Positions 49,882 through 58,152 of a stretch of DNA of 64,000 nt are shown piece by piece (positions within the stretch are counted from its first letter, which is position 1; each line of letters starts with the position of its first letter). Below the pieces are notes generated by a model, which ran no database searches, had not been told where the DNA came from, and was given only the letters and a program-made list of their open reading frames with translations. This DNA is from JAGQNT01 sp964426605 (GTDB taxonomy: Bacteria; Patescibacteriota; Saccharimonadia; Saccharimonadales; UBA4665). Both the position numbers and the translations under genes were made by a program. Where the stretch lies: assembly GCA_964426605.1 (NCBI GenBank), contig CAYRQK010000001.1:186001-250000 (forward strand), read 5' to 3'.

Positions 49882-51119
49882 GCAGGTGTGGTGTCTTGGG
49901 GTCGAGGGAGACTAAAGGTGAAGGTGCTGCCAACGCCGAGTTCGGATTTTTCGAGACCAATTGTCCCACCCGATAATTCTACGATGAGCTTTGAGATGTA
50001 TAGACCCAGGCCGGTACCCTTGGCGGTGTCACGGGTCAGCAAACTGCTACCCGCTTGTTGAAATTTTCGAAATAATAACTTCTGGTTTTCGATACTCATG
50101 CCGCTGCCAGTATCGGCAACGCTACAATATACAAACTTGTCGTCACTGCGCATGGACACAGTTATGCTACCTCGATCGGTAAATTTGATGGCATTACCAA
50201 TAAGGTTGATGATGACTTGTTTGCTGCGCGCGCGGTCGGCATGGACTGCTGGTGCCTGGTCGACTGATGGGTCACTGACGAGCGCTATACCTTTGCTGCT
50301 GCATAGCCCTCCGAGCTCGCGGACCGCCCCCTGGACGACTATCTGCGGCTGGAAATCCTGTGGCTGCATGGCGATCTTGCCCTGTTCCATAGCAGCTACG
50401 TCTAAAAAGTCGTTGACAATACCAATCAGCCGGACGCTCGATTCGTGAATGTCGTCGATCATCTGTGTCATATCAGGGTTCGTGATGTCGGCCGCATAGT
50501 ATTTTCTGATGAGTGAAGTGTTGCCACGGATGGCCGTCAGCGGAGTTCGTAATTCGTGTGAGGCAATGGACAGAAATTCGTCCTTGGAGCGATCAAGCAT
50601 TTTTTGCTCAGTGACGTCTTCGAGCAGAATGATAATGCCGAGCAGGTCTTTCTTGTCACCGGATTGACTGAGCAAGGGTGCAATGTAACAGTGTAAAATG
50701 TGAGTACTGACCGCTATATTATCACGCTCAATGGGTTGTTGGTTGGCCATACATTCGCTGAGTAGTGCCCGCAACTTCAGCTCTGAACCCAGCAGTCGGT
50801 CGAGTGTCTCGACCGAGACGGATTGTTCGTTGCCAAGGAGACCAGATAAGATAGCTCGGAGCGATTGGTTGACGAGCACTATTTCTCCACCGGCATCACA
50901 CATGATGAATCCCTTGTGAATCGTATCGAGGAAAGAGTAGGCCTGTGAAGTAGAGCTAATGAGCTGATTGGTCCGATCGCGGATTTCGTTGTCGGCTGCG
51001 GTATAGCTTTGGCTAATACTGGTTAATAGAGGCTGTAGTTCGTGAGGTACTTCGTAGTCGTGTGGCAGGGCGGTTTGCAACTGCGCGGCTAGGCGTGGGT
51101 GGTAGTCGTTGTCTTGCAT
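49878..51119 (-). CDS. Cytoplasmic PAS-containing sensor histidine kinase
   Basis: 413 residues and no membrane helix. An N-terminal helical part, a PAS domain (about 65-190), the HisKA box SHELRTPLTAIRGN near residue 198, and HATPase motifs INLIGNAIKFTD, VADTGSG and GTGLGLYIS are all intact. It probably senses an internal redox or metabolic cue. It is 23 bp downstream of the response regulator gene in one operon. Confidence 0.93.
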   Translation of the reverse strand: MQDNDYHPRLAAQLQTALPHDYEVPHELQPLLTSISQSYTAADNEIRDRTNQLISSTSQAYSFLDTIHKGFIMCDAGGEIVLVNQSLRAILSGLLGNEQSVSVETLDRLLGSELKLRALLSECMANQQPIERDNIAVSTHILHCYIAPLLSQSGDKKDLLGIIILLEDVTEQKMLDRSKDEFLSIASHELRTPLTAIRGNTSLIRKYYAADITNPDMTQMIDDIHESSVRLIGIVNDFLDVAAMEQGKIAMQPQDFQPQIVVQGAVRELGGLCSSKGIALVSDPSVDQAPAVHADRARSKQVIINLIGNAIKFTDRGSITVSMRSDDKFVYCSVADTGSGMSIENQKLLFRKFQQAGSSLLTRDTAKGTGLGLYISKLIVELSGGTIGLEKSELGVGSTFTFSLPRPQDTTPA

Positions 51120-51142
51120 CGTACCGGCAGCGCCCCCTCGTT

Positions 51143-51598
51143 TTACTGTTGTTGCGTTTCTGTAGAGCCGGTTTGCTCGAGGGGGGCGATAGTTTCTGGT
51201 GTATCGAGGCCGCCACCATCTTGCAGGATGTCCCCATTCAGTACCTGTTTGACGGTATTCACGACGTCGTCGGGCTCGGTTTGGCTTTTTACGATTACTA
51301 GTCGAGCGCCAGCTGTCACGGCTTCGTTCTTTACGGCTTCGTCGGCGACATTTGTCAATACGATAACGGGGATGCTGATCGTTCCATTTACGTCGGCGAT
51401 ACGCTTCAAAAATTCAATACCGTTCATGGTCGGCATCATGATGTCCAGCAAGATCACATCGGGTTTTACGAGCGGAATTTGCTCCAGGGCACTCAAGCCA
51501 TTATCAGCCGTTTCGACCGTAAAGCCCTCGAGTTCTAGTGTTTTGGTATAGAGTCGAACGATAAGAGGGTCATCTTCGACGAGTAGTGCGGTTGCCAT
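51143..51598 (-). CDS. Response regulator, receiver domain only
   Basis: 151 residues: receiver fold with acidic pocket VEDDPLIVRL, phospho-Asp in VILLDIMMPTMNG (near residue 53), Thr in VIVLTN and Lys in IVKSQ. A C-terminal Gln/Thr-rich tail of 25 residues follows and there is no DNA-binding domain. It probably acts by protein contact or as a phosphate shuttle. TATACT lies 30 nt upstream, with AAAGGG as ribosome site. Confidence 0.92.
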   Translation of the reverse strand: MATALLVEDDPLIVRLYTKTLELEGFTVETADNGLSALEQIPLVKPDVILLDIMMPTMNGIEFLKRIADVNGTISIPVIVLTNVADEAVKNEAVTAGARLVIVKSQTEPDDVVNTVKQVLNGDILQDGGGLDTPETIAPLEQTGSTETQQQ

Positions 51599-51659
51599 AG
51601 TTTTAGGTACCCTTTCTTTATCGTCAGTATAGCCGCTGGCGCTTATCTGTCAAGAATGC

Positions 51660-52193
51660 TCAGGCTTCTCGTGGGATGATCTTCTTGTTGTCATAGTGGT
51701 CGGTCTTTAGTAGCGATAGCACTGTGTCTTTGACGTGAACGGGGTTCGGTATATCGTTTAGGAAATATTCGCGCTTTAGGACGGGGCTATATATTCTGAC
51801 CGTGCCATAACCCAGCAGCCTACCTACGAGTGACTGTACGACATTACCGGCTTCAACTGTCTTGAGAGAATAAATATCTTCAACTTTTTTGAACACACCT
51901 TTGGTGTGAATGATGACATCTCGGCGTATTTCGTAACGTTCACAGAACCACTCAAGTATCAACGATATCAGTAGTGTAGTTTGGATAACAATGACGGTCA
52001 CAAATACCGATATGCCCAGCCAGAAGTTTAAGTCATGGTAGTCCTCATCGGTAAAGAACTGTCTGAATATCCAATATTTAGACAGGCGTATGACCGTATA
52101 TGTCAGTATGGCGAGTACCTGTAGGGCGACGACCTTGCTCACTAGAGTGGCGATACTTTTGTGTATTGTCAGTGTTGGCATGAGCTTTTCCAT
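51660..52193 (-). CDS. Membrane protein with bacterial PH domain (YdbS-like)
   Basis: 177 residues from ATG 52193. Two membrane helices near 18-38 and 52-78 precede a PH-like domain (RYEIRRDVIIHTKGVFKKVEDIYSL; GYGTVRIYSPVLKREYFLNDIP). Role unknown. The frame opens at 52256, but TATAAT ends 7 nt before ATG 52193, so this start is better. Confidence 0.82.
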   Translation of the reverse strand: MEKLMPTLTIHKSIATLVSKVVALQVLAILTYTVIRLSKYWIFRQFFTDEDYHDLNFWLGISVFVTVIVIQTTLLISLILEWFCERYEIRRDVIIHTKGVFKKVEDIYSLKTVEAGNVVQSLVGRLLGYGTVRIYSPVLKREYFLNDIPNPVHVKDTVLSLLKTDHYDNKKIIPREA

Positions 52194-52200
52194 AACTATA

Positions 52201-52206
52201 ATTATA
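52201..52206 (-). promoter_or_regulatory. -10 box of the PH-domain gene, leaderless
   Basis: Perfect TATAAT on the minus strand, 7 nt before ATG 52193. Confidence 0.6.
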
Positions 52207-52320
52207 GCATATTTTACATCATATTGCTGGAGTGACTTGGTTGACTGGTGACCCATGGACCTGTGGTAACCGGAGTCGGTAATTGTATCGTGTAGCTAAA
52301 GAGCTGCGAGGGGGTCCTGC

Positions 52321-53328
52321 CTATGTCTTGTGCTTGGGATCACTGCGCTGGAAGAGCGTGTATAGCAACGCTAGCGACGGGATGAGCAGCACCGCGCCGA
52401 TTGACAGGCTGATGAGCGTAGCTTTGAGTACGGCCGGCTCGGAAGCAGCTTGCGCTATGGTCAGTCGGGAACCCAGTACGTATGGATATTGTGCTGCAGC
52501 CCAGCCCCAGAGGACGGCCGCGACAGCCAGTGCACCACAAATTCTTGCGGTGGCAAAGCGCCCGGCATAGAGCAGCACGAGCGTCGTGATACCAGCTATG
52601 CCCGAGATGATAACAAGCGGTAGTCCACGGTGCGCCAGGCCGTGGGCTAACGACGGTGCCTTTTGATGCAGCAACAGGAGTCCGATGACTGCTATGATCC
52701 CGGCCGTAATTCCGGCAATGAGTGCTCGCCGGCGGAACTGTGCGACAAGTGTCGCATCGCTGCTGCGTCGTGCGTCGGCAGTTAGGTAGACCGCCGCTAG
52801 ATATGCGCAGACTGTTACGGCCAGCAATCCTGTCATGACCGAGACGGGATTCCACCAGCTCGTCAGTGCGTTGCCAGTGCCAATACCGACGGGGACTTGA
52901 CCACTTGCCACCGCGCCGGCCATCGCGCCAAAAAAGAATGGAGTGATGATCGATGACAACGCAAAACACGCGCCAAAGATGCGGCGTTGCCACGTTTTGA
53001 CAACGATCTTTCGGAACGCAAAGGCCGAACCGCGTGCGATGATGCCTAGGGCGGCCAGGGTGAATGGTATCCAGAGCGTCGAAGTGATCGAGCCGAACAG
53101 TACCGGGAAACAGGTCCACATAACCACCAGGACGAATATCAGCCAGACGTGGTTTGCCTCCCAGACTGGCCCGATAGAGTGCTCAATGAGTGCTCGTTGG
53201 CGCTTGCCACGCTCAGCACTACCAGCAATGAGATCCCAGAAACCGCCGCCGAAATCTGCACCCCCAAAAAGGGCATAGAGTGTTACCCCGAGCCACAGAA
53301 CGCTGATCATGGTAATCGCGAGTGTCAT
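52321..53328 (-). CDS. cydB: Cytochrome bd oxidase subunit II
   Basis: 335 residues, eight or nine membrane helices. The opening LWLGVTLYALFGGADFGGGFWD is the family signature, followed by GPVWEANHVWLIFVLVVMWTCFP. With CydA it forms the quinol oxidase that reduces O2 without pumping protons. Starts 4 bp inside cydA, so they are translationally coupled. No cydX or cydDC is nearby. Confidence 0.96.
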   Translation of the reverse strand: MTLAITMISVLWLGVTLYALFGGADFGGGFWDLIAGSAERGKRQRALIEHSIGPVWEANHVWLIFVLVVMWTCFPVLFGSITSTLWIPFTLAALGIIARGSAFAFRKIVVKTWQRRIFGACFALSSIITPFFFGAMAGAVASGQVPVGIGTGNALTSWWNPVSVMTGLLAVTVCAYLAAVYLTADARRSSDATLVAQFRRRALIAGITAGIIAVIGLLLLHQKAPSLAHGLAHRGLPLVIISGIAGITTLVLLYAGRFATARICGALAVAAVLWGWAAAQYPYVLGSRLTIAQAASEPAVLKATLISLSIGAVLLIPSLALLYTLFQRSDPKHKT

Positions 53329-54689
53329 GGTGCCCCTCGTCCTTTTGTATGGTGATCTGGTTCCAGGTCGAGCGGTATTTTTGCCAGATAGCGCAGCACG
53401 GCAATGAGTGTCACGGTCAGGACCCCGTAGACCAGCAGCAGTGCATAGTAGCCGTATTGCAGGCCATGTACCGGGTTGACGGCGTTTGCGACCTTCAGGA
53501 CCTCGTACACAATCCAGGGTTGACGACCGACTTCAGTGGTAATCCAACCACATTCCATTGCCACGACAGCGGCGACACCCGATATCGAAACTGCCAGCAG
53601 GAATAGCCGGCTCTTTGGTAGGTCACGGCGTCGCTTCCAGGACCATGCCAGCCAAATTCCCAGCCCCAAGAAGGCGAAGCCAATGAAAACCATGGTGTCG
53701 AATGCCAGGTGCGTGACGGTTACTAGCGGGTCGGATGGGCGATCGCTGGCTGGTGTTGCGTCAAGCCCCTGAACAGTGGCATTGATGTCGTGCTTGGCAA
53801 GCAGAGACAGGCCCCTCGGGATCTTAATGGCGTTGTGCAGCTGCCCATCGCTGTAATAACCCAACAGTGCCTCTGGGGCACCCTTGGTCGTGGTAGACAG
53901 GCCCTCCATGGCGGCGAGTTTTGTTGGTTGCAGGTCGCTCACCGAGGCGGCTGCCCAGTCGCCGACACCAATCTGGACTGGTGTTACGATAACCGCCAGA
54001 GTCAGTGGTATCAGTAGTCCCAGTCGATGATAGCGGTCTCGCTTGCCGCGCAACATGGCCACCGCATAGCAGCTGGCGACACTAAAGCCAGTAACCATAA
54101 ATGCGGCCAGTATCATGTGTGCCGCCTCGGGCCCGGAGGCTGGGTTGAACATGGCGGCCCACGGGTTTACGCCCACGATTTTGCCATCGACGATTGAGAA
54201 ACCGCGGGGAGCGTTCATCCAGGCATTGGCACAGGTGACGAAAAGTGTACCGGCAATCCCCGATATGATGATTGGGATACCCGATAGCAGGTGCGCTCTT
54301 GGTGACAGCTTATCCCAGCCGTACAAATAGATGCCCAGAAAAATTGCCTCAATAAAGAAACCGATACCCTCCAGCGCGAATGGCAGGCCGATAACTTGGC
54401 CGTAGTTGGTCATCAGTCCTGCCCACAGCGATCCCATCTCGAACGAAACGATCGTGCCCGATACTGCGCCGATGGCAAACAGCAAACCCAAGACTTTTGC
54501 CCAACGCTTCGCCAGCGTCCGATAAGTGGAGTCGCCGGTTCTTTGTGCCCGCCATTCGGCAAACACGACGAGGGCCGGGAAACCGACGCCAAAACAAGCA
54601 ATAATAATGTGCCAGCCTAACGAGAATCCCATTTGTGAACGGGCTGCTACCGGATTGGCGACAGTGGCAGCGAGGAGGGCATAGTGCAT
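53325..54689 (-). CDS. cydA: Cytochrome bd oxidase subunit I
   Basis: 454 residues from ATG 54689. Heme ligands: His in SLGWHIII near residue 28 (b595), His in GPEAAHMIL (b558), Met in AFDTMVFIGF. The signature GRQPWIVYEV is present. The Q-loop is short, as in the CioA-like (cyanide-insensitive) branch. It needs quinol and heme, which this window does not show being made. The open frame extends upstream to 54968, but TATAGT 6 nt before ATG 54689 fixes the start. Confidence 0.96.
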   Translation of the reverse strand: MHYALLAATVANPVAARSQMGFSLGWHIIIACFGVGFPALVVFAEWRAQRTGDSTYRTLAKRWAKVLGLLFAIGAVSGTIVSFEMGSLWAGLMTNYGQVIGLPFALEGIGFFIEAIFLGIYLYGWDKLSPRAHLLSGIPIIISGIAGTLFVTCANAWMNAPRGFSIVDGKIVGVNPWAAMFNPASGPEAAHMILAAFMVTGFSVASCYAVAMLRGKRDRYHRLGLLIPLTLAVIVTPVQIGVGDWAAASVSDLQPTKLAAMEGLSTTTKGAPEALLGYYSDGQLHNAIKIPRGLSLLAKHDINATVQGLDATPASDRPSDPLVTVTHLAFDTMVFIGFAFLGLGIWLAWSWKRRRDLPKSRLFLLAVSISGVAAVVAMECGWITTEVGRQPWIVYEVLKVANAVNPVHGLQYGYYALLLVYGVLTVTLIAVLRYLAKIPLDLEPDHHTKGRGAP

Positions 54690-54695
54690 ATGCTC

Positions 54696-54701
54696 ACTAT
54701 A
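54696..54701 (-). promoter_or_regulatory. Extended -10 box of cydAB, leaderless
   Basis: TGGTATAGT on the minus strand, ending 6 nt before ATG 54689. Confidence 0.6.
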
Positions 54702-54803
54702 CCAAAGTTCTTGGCGTAATAAGACGGCATGATGAGCTCGAGCGAGTACTGACTGGCTGGCCCACATTTGCCTGGAGCTAGAGACACGGCTGCGATCGTA
54801 CTC

Positions 54804-54809
54804 TATACT
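54804..54809 (+). promoter_or_regulatory. -10 box of gene 54820
   Basis: TATACT ends 10 nt before ATG 54820; divergent from cydA. Confidence 0.55.
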
Positions 54810-54819
54810 ACGTACCATA

Positions 54820-55107
54820 ATGACAGTCACTGCGCTTCCCTCGACCGGCAATTCATCCAAGTTTCGCGTTGTTACCAAGCGAGGCGAGTTTACGGTGGCG
54901 CTGTCGTATACACTTCGCTCCAGGGTCTGGGGGTTAGCAGGTGCCGAAGCAGAGCTGTCAGCAGCCAAGGAGCTGAGTGAGGCAATCGTATCGCGTCACG
55001 ACCCAACACTCGACTTCAAAGCGCTCTACATCTTTGCCGAGCATAACACTGAGCCATCACTCGACAAAGCTGTCCAACGCATCCGCAAGTATGGTGCCGG
55101 TGAATGA
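54820..55107 (+). CDS. Hypothetical small protein
   Basis: 95 residues, soluble, alternating beta and helix (KFRVVTKRGEFTVAL; AKELSEAIVSRHDPTLDFKALYIFAEH). No motif recognised. Divergent from cydA with 130 bp between them, and tightly followed by a tiny basic gene. Confidence 0.65.
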   Translation: MTVTALPSTGNSSKFRVVTKRGEFTVALSYTLRSRVWGLAGAEAELSAAKELSEAIVSRHDPTLDFKALYIFAEHNTEPSLDKAVQRIRKYGAGE

Positions 55108-55108
55108 T

Positions 55109-55213
55109 ATGAAGAAGAGAGATCCCAAAAAACAGGCAAAACTCCAAAAAATAACCACCAAGCGTGCCCTGTACGAAAAGGCTCGCAAACAAAAGCAAAA
55201 AGCTCAAAAATAA
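55109..55213 (+). CDS. Tiny Lys/Gln-rich basic protein
   Basis: 34 residues starting MKKRDPKKQAKLQKITTKR, nearly all helix-forming and strongly basic, probably nucleic-acid or ribosome binding. Starts 1 bp after the stop of the previous gene (a GTG at 55100 is an alternative). Small but with the look of a real coupled gene. Confidence 0.5.
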   Translation: MKKRDPKKQAKLQKITTKRALYEKARKQKQKAQK

Positions 55214-55281
55214 CAGCGATGGATGGGTTACCGCAGGCTATCTGATCTTTGTCTCGAGTGGAGAAACGAGTCATAGCGCGG

Positions 55282-55287
55282 TACAAT
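55282..55287 (+). promoter_or_regulatory. -10 box of the FMN reductase gene
   Basis: TACAAT ends 7 nt before ATG 55295; no ribosome site. Confidence 0.6.
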
Positions 55288-55294
55288 AGCCGAT

Positions 55295-55855
55295 ATGAGA
55301 AAAATTGTTGGTCTGTCCGGCAGTCTTCGTCGTGGCTCGTATAGCACGGCGCTCTTGACGGCCTTTGCCGAGCGAGCATTGCCCGGTTACGAATTAGAAA
55401 TAGCAGACATCAGTCAGGTACCGATGTTTGACGAAGATCTGGAAACCGATGAGCCAGGGTCGGTTGTGGCGCTCAAGCGTGCGGTAGCCGACGCGGCCGG
55501 TGTTTTGTTGGTTACACCGGAGTATAACCGTTCATATACGCCGGTCCTCAAAAATGCCCTGGACTGGGGATCACGGCCCAAGGTTGCGGTCGGTACCACG
55601 GTTTGGTCTGGCAAGCCCGTTGCGTTGGCTGGCTGCTCACCATACTCACTGGGGGCAGCTGCGGCGGTGTATCATTTGCGCCAAGTCTTGGTATTCCTGA
55701 ATATGATCCCACTGCAACAGCCAGAATTCTACATGAGTTTTGCCACCGACAAGTTTGATGAAGCCGGTAAGCTTATCGATCAGCCGACCATCGAACATAT
55801 GGACGCGTTTTGGGCGGCCTTCGTGCAGCTCATCGAGCGTAACGACACGGTCTAA
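55295..55855 (+). CDS. NADPH-dependent FMN reductase family (flavodoxin-like)
   Basis: 186 residues. Phosphate-binding loop IVGLSGSLRRGSYST, then the family motif LLVTPEYNRSYTPVLKNALDWGS. It reduces flavin, quinone or azo compounds with NAD(P)H, an oxidative-stress role that suits its place near cydAB. Leaderless promoter. Confidence 0.92.
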   Translation: MRKIVGLSGSLRRGSYSTALLTAFAERALPGYELEIADISQVPMFDEDLETDEPGSVVALKRAVADAAGVLLVTPEYNRSYTPVLKNALDWGSRPKVAVGTTVWSGKPVALAGCSPYSLGAAAAVYHLRQVLVFLNMIPLQQPEFYMSFATDKFDEAGKLIDQPTIEHMDAFWAAFVQLIERNDTV

Positions 55856-55949
55856 ACCTACTCACCCGGTAACTCTGCATCGCTTGTGTCGACGCTATTT
55901 TTGGCGCCCAAAACGAATGTAAAATTGGCATGGATGGCCCACAGTTCGT

Positions 55950-55978
55950 CTTAAAAACATACTATACAATATGTTTTT
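55950..55978. other. AT-rich inverted repeat
   Basis: AAAACATA and TATGTTTT arms around an AT-rich centre that contains TATACAAT, followed by about 60 bp of A/T-rich DNA. It may be the terminator of the FMN reductase gene or an operator. Confidence 0.4.
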
Positions 55979-56076
55979 TCAATATATAACAGAGGTAGAT
56001 TATCACGTAGATAAATACACAACATCAAAATCCAACAGGATGTTTGTGCTCAAAAAACTTATGGTATAATTAGGCT

Positions 56077-56207
56077 AGTATCTTTGAGGCGAACTGCGAG
56101 ACGCCTCAATATGCGGTGAGACGTGAAGTTTTGAGAGATAGGCCTAAGGGACTAGAAGTTGCACCTTAGGCCTCAGCGAAAGAGCGAGCCTTAAGGGGCT
56201 CGTTTTT
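56077..56207 (+). ncRNA. Candidate structured RNA with own promoter and terminator
   Basis: Promoter TGGTATAAT (56062-56070, perfect extended -10). Stem 1 GAGGCG 56086-56091 / CGCCTC 56102-56107; stem 2 AGGCCTAAGG 56140-56149 / CCTTAGGCCT 56164-56173; intrinsic terminator CGAGCC 56185-56190 / GGCTCG 56197-56202 plus TTTTT. About 130 nt with no sensible frame. Not a class I recognise. The gene after it starts 40 bp further on. Confidence 0.65.
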
Positions 56208-56247
56208 ATCTAATTAGACTAAATACTAGGCCTCGTGGGCATATACT

Positions 56248-56433
56248 ATGATTATGAATAAAAGATACCCGTATCGGGTCTATGTGATTGGTGTTTTTGT
56301 AGCCTGGGCCATCGTGTTGCTAGTAGCATGGAGGCTAATCAGCGCAGACGGGTTCCACAACGTGCTTGTCTTCGGCTGCGGTTTTTTGATTGGCGTTCTG
56401 GCTGCAAGTCTGGCGCGCAAGGTGTATAGGTAG
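56248..56433 (+). CDS. Small two-helix membrane protein
   Basis: 61 residues from ATG 56248 (ATG 56254 also possible): helix 1 VYVIGVFVAWAIVLLVAW, helix 2 NVLVFGCGFLIGVLAASLA, ending RKVYR. No family known. Followed 4 bp later by another two-helix protein, so they look like a pair. Confidence 0.6.
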   Translation: MIMNKRYPYRVYVIGVFVAWAIVLLVAWRLISADGFHNVLVFGCGFLIGVLAASLARKVYR

Positions 56434-56437
56434 CAGT

Positions 56438-56605
56438 ATGGGAAAAAAGACAGTGCCCATACCGTATGTTGCGCTGATGGTGGTCAGCGTGGTTGCTGCG
56501 GACCTATTGTTTTTTAGGCACCAATTCGGTGAACGACTGCTGGCCAATATAGTGATTGTGCTAGCATTTGTCGCCCTTTACATGCTATTTCTAAGACGTA
56601 TATAG
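56438..56605 (+). CDS. Small two-helix membrane protein
   Basis: 55 residues from ATG 56438: basic start MGKKTVPIP, helix 1 YVALMVVSVVAADLLFF, a short RHQFGERLL loop, helix 2 NIVIVLAFVALYMLFL, end RRI. It pairs with the preceding small gene. Unknown function. 56606-56769 holds nothing I can identify. Confidence 0.6.
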   Translation: MGKKTVPIPYVALMVVSVVAADLLFFRHQFGERLLANIVIVLAFVALYMLFLRRI

Positions 56606-56769
56606 AGAGTATTCGCTACTATTCTTTAGTATCAGCCAAGACCCTCCGAAGAAGTCTTGATTCTACTGCCTCACATACTTTTCTAAATTAGTAAGAGTAA
56701 ATACTAACTAGCTGGGGACGTTTTGATTTAGTTTTTGCGCGCTTGTGTGGGCTTCCGGTCATCATCGCC

Positions 56770-56940
56770 TTAGACGGATTGCGGATCCGCAGCTGTGTTC
56801 TTGCGCTCGACTGAGTGCTGGGTTATCTCCATGCTGCAACCGTTGTGCTCTGTGCAGAAAGCCGCGCACTGCTTAACTATTTGTTTATCTTCGTAATGCA
56901 GGCCGCATCCCGGGCATTGGTGCAAAATTTTGTCTGTCAT
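56770..56940 (-). CDS. Small Cys-rich (CxxC) protein, probable metal binding
   Basis: 56 residues from ATG 56940. CPGCGLHYEDKQIVKQCAAFC, then TEHNGCSMEITQHSVE: five Cys and three His in a zinc-ribbon-like pattern. I recognise the pattern as a small conserved family but know no function. Leaderless: TATAAT ends 6 nt before the ATG. The stretch upstream holds a hairpin AACCTCT/AGAGGTT at about 56963-56998. Confidence 0.65.
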   Translation of the reverse strand: MTDKILHQCPGCGLHYEDKQIVKQCAAFCTEHNGCSMEITQHSVERKNTAADPQSV

Positions 56941-56946
56941 GCTTTT

Positions 56947-56952
56947 ATTATA
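56947..56952 (-). promoter_or_regulatory. -10 box of the small Cys-rich gene, leaderless
   Basis: TATAAT on the minus strand, 6 nt before ATG 56940. Confidence 0.6.
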
Positions 56953-57128
56953 GACCATGTTCGAACCTCTACCCCCTGGACCTTGGGGGCAGAGGTTATT
57001 GTAACTAGCACTAGCCGGAGACATCGGGGGATGTGAGTAACCTGCCTTCGACAAAACCGGAGCCTTCTAACAGTTCTCTCATGAGTCCGAGTGTATACTT
57101 GATTCAAAGAGCAAAAAGGGGATTTAGT

Positions 57129-57989
57129 ATGTCAGATGTTCCAGAAGTCACACTACATAATGGACTGAAGATGCCTCTACTTGGTTTTGGCGTCTTTCAG
57201 ATTGCCGATTTGAAGCAGTGCGAGCAAGCTGTCTATGACGCGCTGATGACAGGCTATCGCTCTTTCGATACGGCGGCTTCGTACATGAACGAGGAGGCGG
57301 TCGGACAGGCGATTAAGCGTAGCGGTGTTCCAAGACAGGAGCTATTTATCACTAGCAAGCTGTGGGTACAGGACGTAAACTATGATGCTGCCAAGAAAGC
57401 GTATCAAACGTCTCTCGATAAACTACAGCTTGATTACCTTGATTTATATCTCATTCACCAGCCGTACAATGATCTTTACGGAGCTTGGCGTGCATTACAA
57501 GAGCTTTACGAAGGGGGCAAAGTTAGGGCTATCGGCGTCTCAAACCTGACGAGTGACAGGCTAGTAGACCTAATCCTCAATAATAATATTGTCCCAATGG
57601 TTAACCAGATTGAAATCCACCCATTTAATCAGCAGATCGAAGCTATAAAAACCATGGACGAATATAAAGTGCAGCCTGAAGGCTGGGCTCCATTTGCCGA
57701 GGGTAGGCAGGGCCTGTTTACAAACGAAATACTGGCTGAAATTGCCGGGCAATATGGCAAGACTGTCGGCCAGGTCGTGCTTCGTTGGAATATTCAACGT
57801 GGAGTAGTCGCGATTCCAAAATCTACCCACAAGGAGCGCATAGAAGAGAATTTTAACATCTTTGATTTTGAACTGACTGGCGAAGATATGAAGAGGATTA
57901 ATAGTCTAGATGAAAACAAGGGCCTGTTTGTCGCTCATAACGATCCCGCATTTGTAAAACGACTCCACGAACGTAAAATCCATGAGTAG
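57129..57989 (+). CDS. Aldo/keto reductase
   Basis: 286 residues from ATG 57129, chosen for the family start and the AAAGGGGA before it. Catalytic tetrad: Asp in SFDTAASY, Tyr in the same strand, Lys in ITSKLWVQD, His in YLIHQPYND. Late motif VVAIPKSTHKERIEENF binds NADPH. It reduces aldehydes or ketones with NADPH. Single gene. 57990-58152 holds no feature that I can identify. Confidence 0.93.
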   Translation: MSDVPEVTLHNGLKMPLLGFGVFQIADLKQCEQAVYDALMTGYRSFDTAASYMNEEAVGQAIKRSGVPRQELFITSKLWVQDVNYDAAKKAYQTSLDKLQLDYLDLYLIHQPYNDLYGAWRALQELYEGGKVRAIGVSNLTSDRLVDLILNNNIVPMVNQIEIHPFNQQIEAIKTMDEYKVQPEGWAPFAEGRQGLFTNEILAEIAGQYGKTVGQVVLRWNIQRGVVAIPKSTHKERIEENFNIFDFELTGEDMKRINSLDENKGLFVAHNDPAFVKRLHERKIHE

Positions 57990-58152
57990 GCTCCGATACC
58001 GCGCATAGTCTATTAACTTTTACGGACGTAGCTCGTAATGGTGGGAGATCATAGACGTTATTATGTGAGCCAGATTGGTTGCTAGCCTGAACTAGAGCCT
58101 GTTGGCATGTTTACTGTTCTGCAGTAAGGCTCGAGAAGCGACAGTAATATGA

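Noticed and set aside
54690..54968. 93-residue N-terminal extension of CydA
   Set aside because: CydA homology starts at MHYALLAATV and TATAGT sits 6 nt before ATG 54689.
56077..56207. Identification of the RNA candidate as SRP RNA, 6S RNA or tmRNA
   Set aside because: It lacks the SRP apical motif, the central 6S bubble and any tRNA-like ends.
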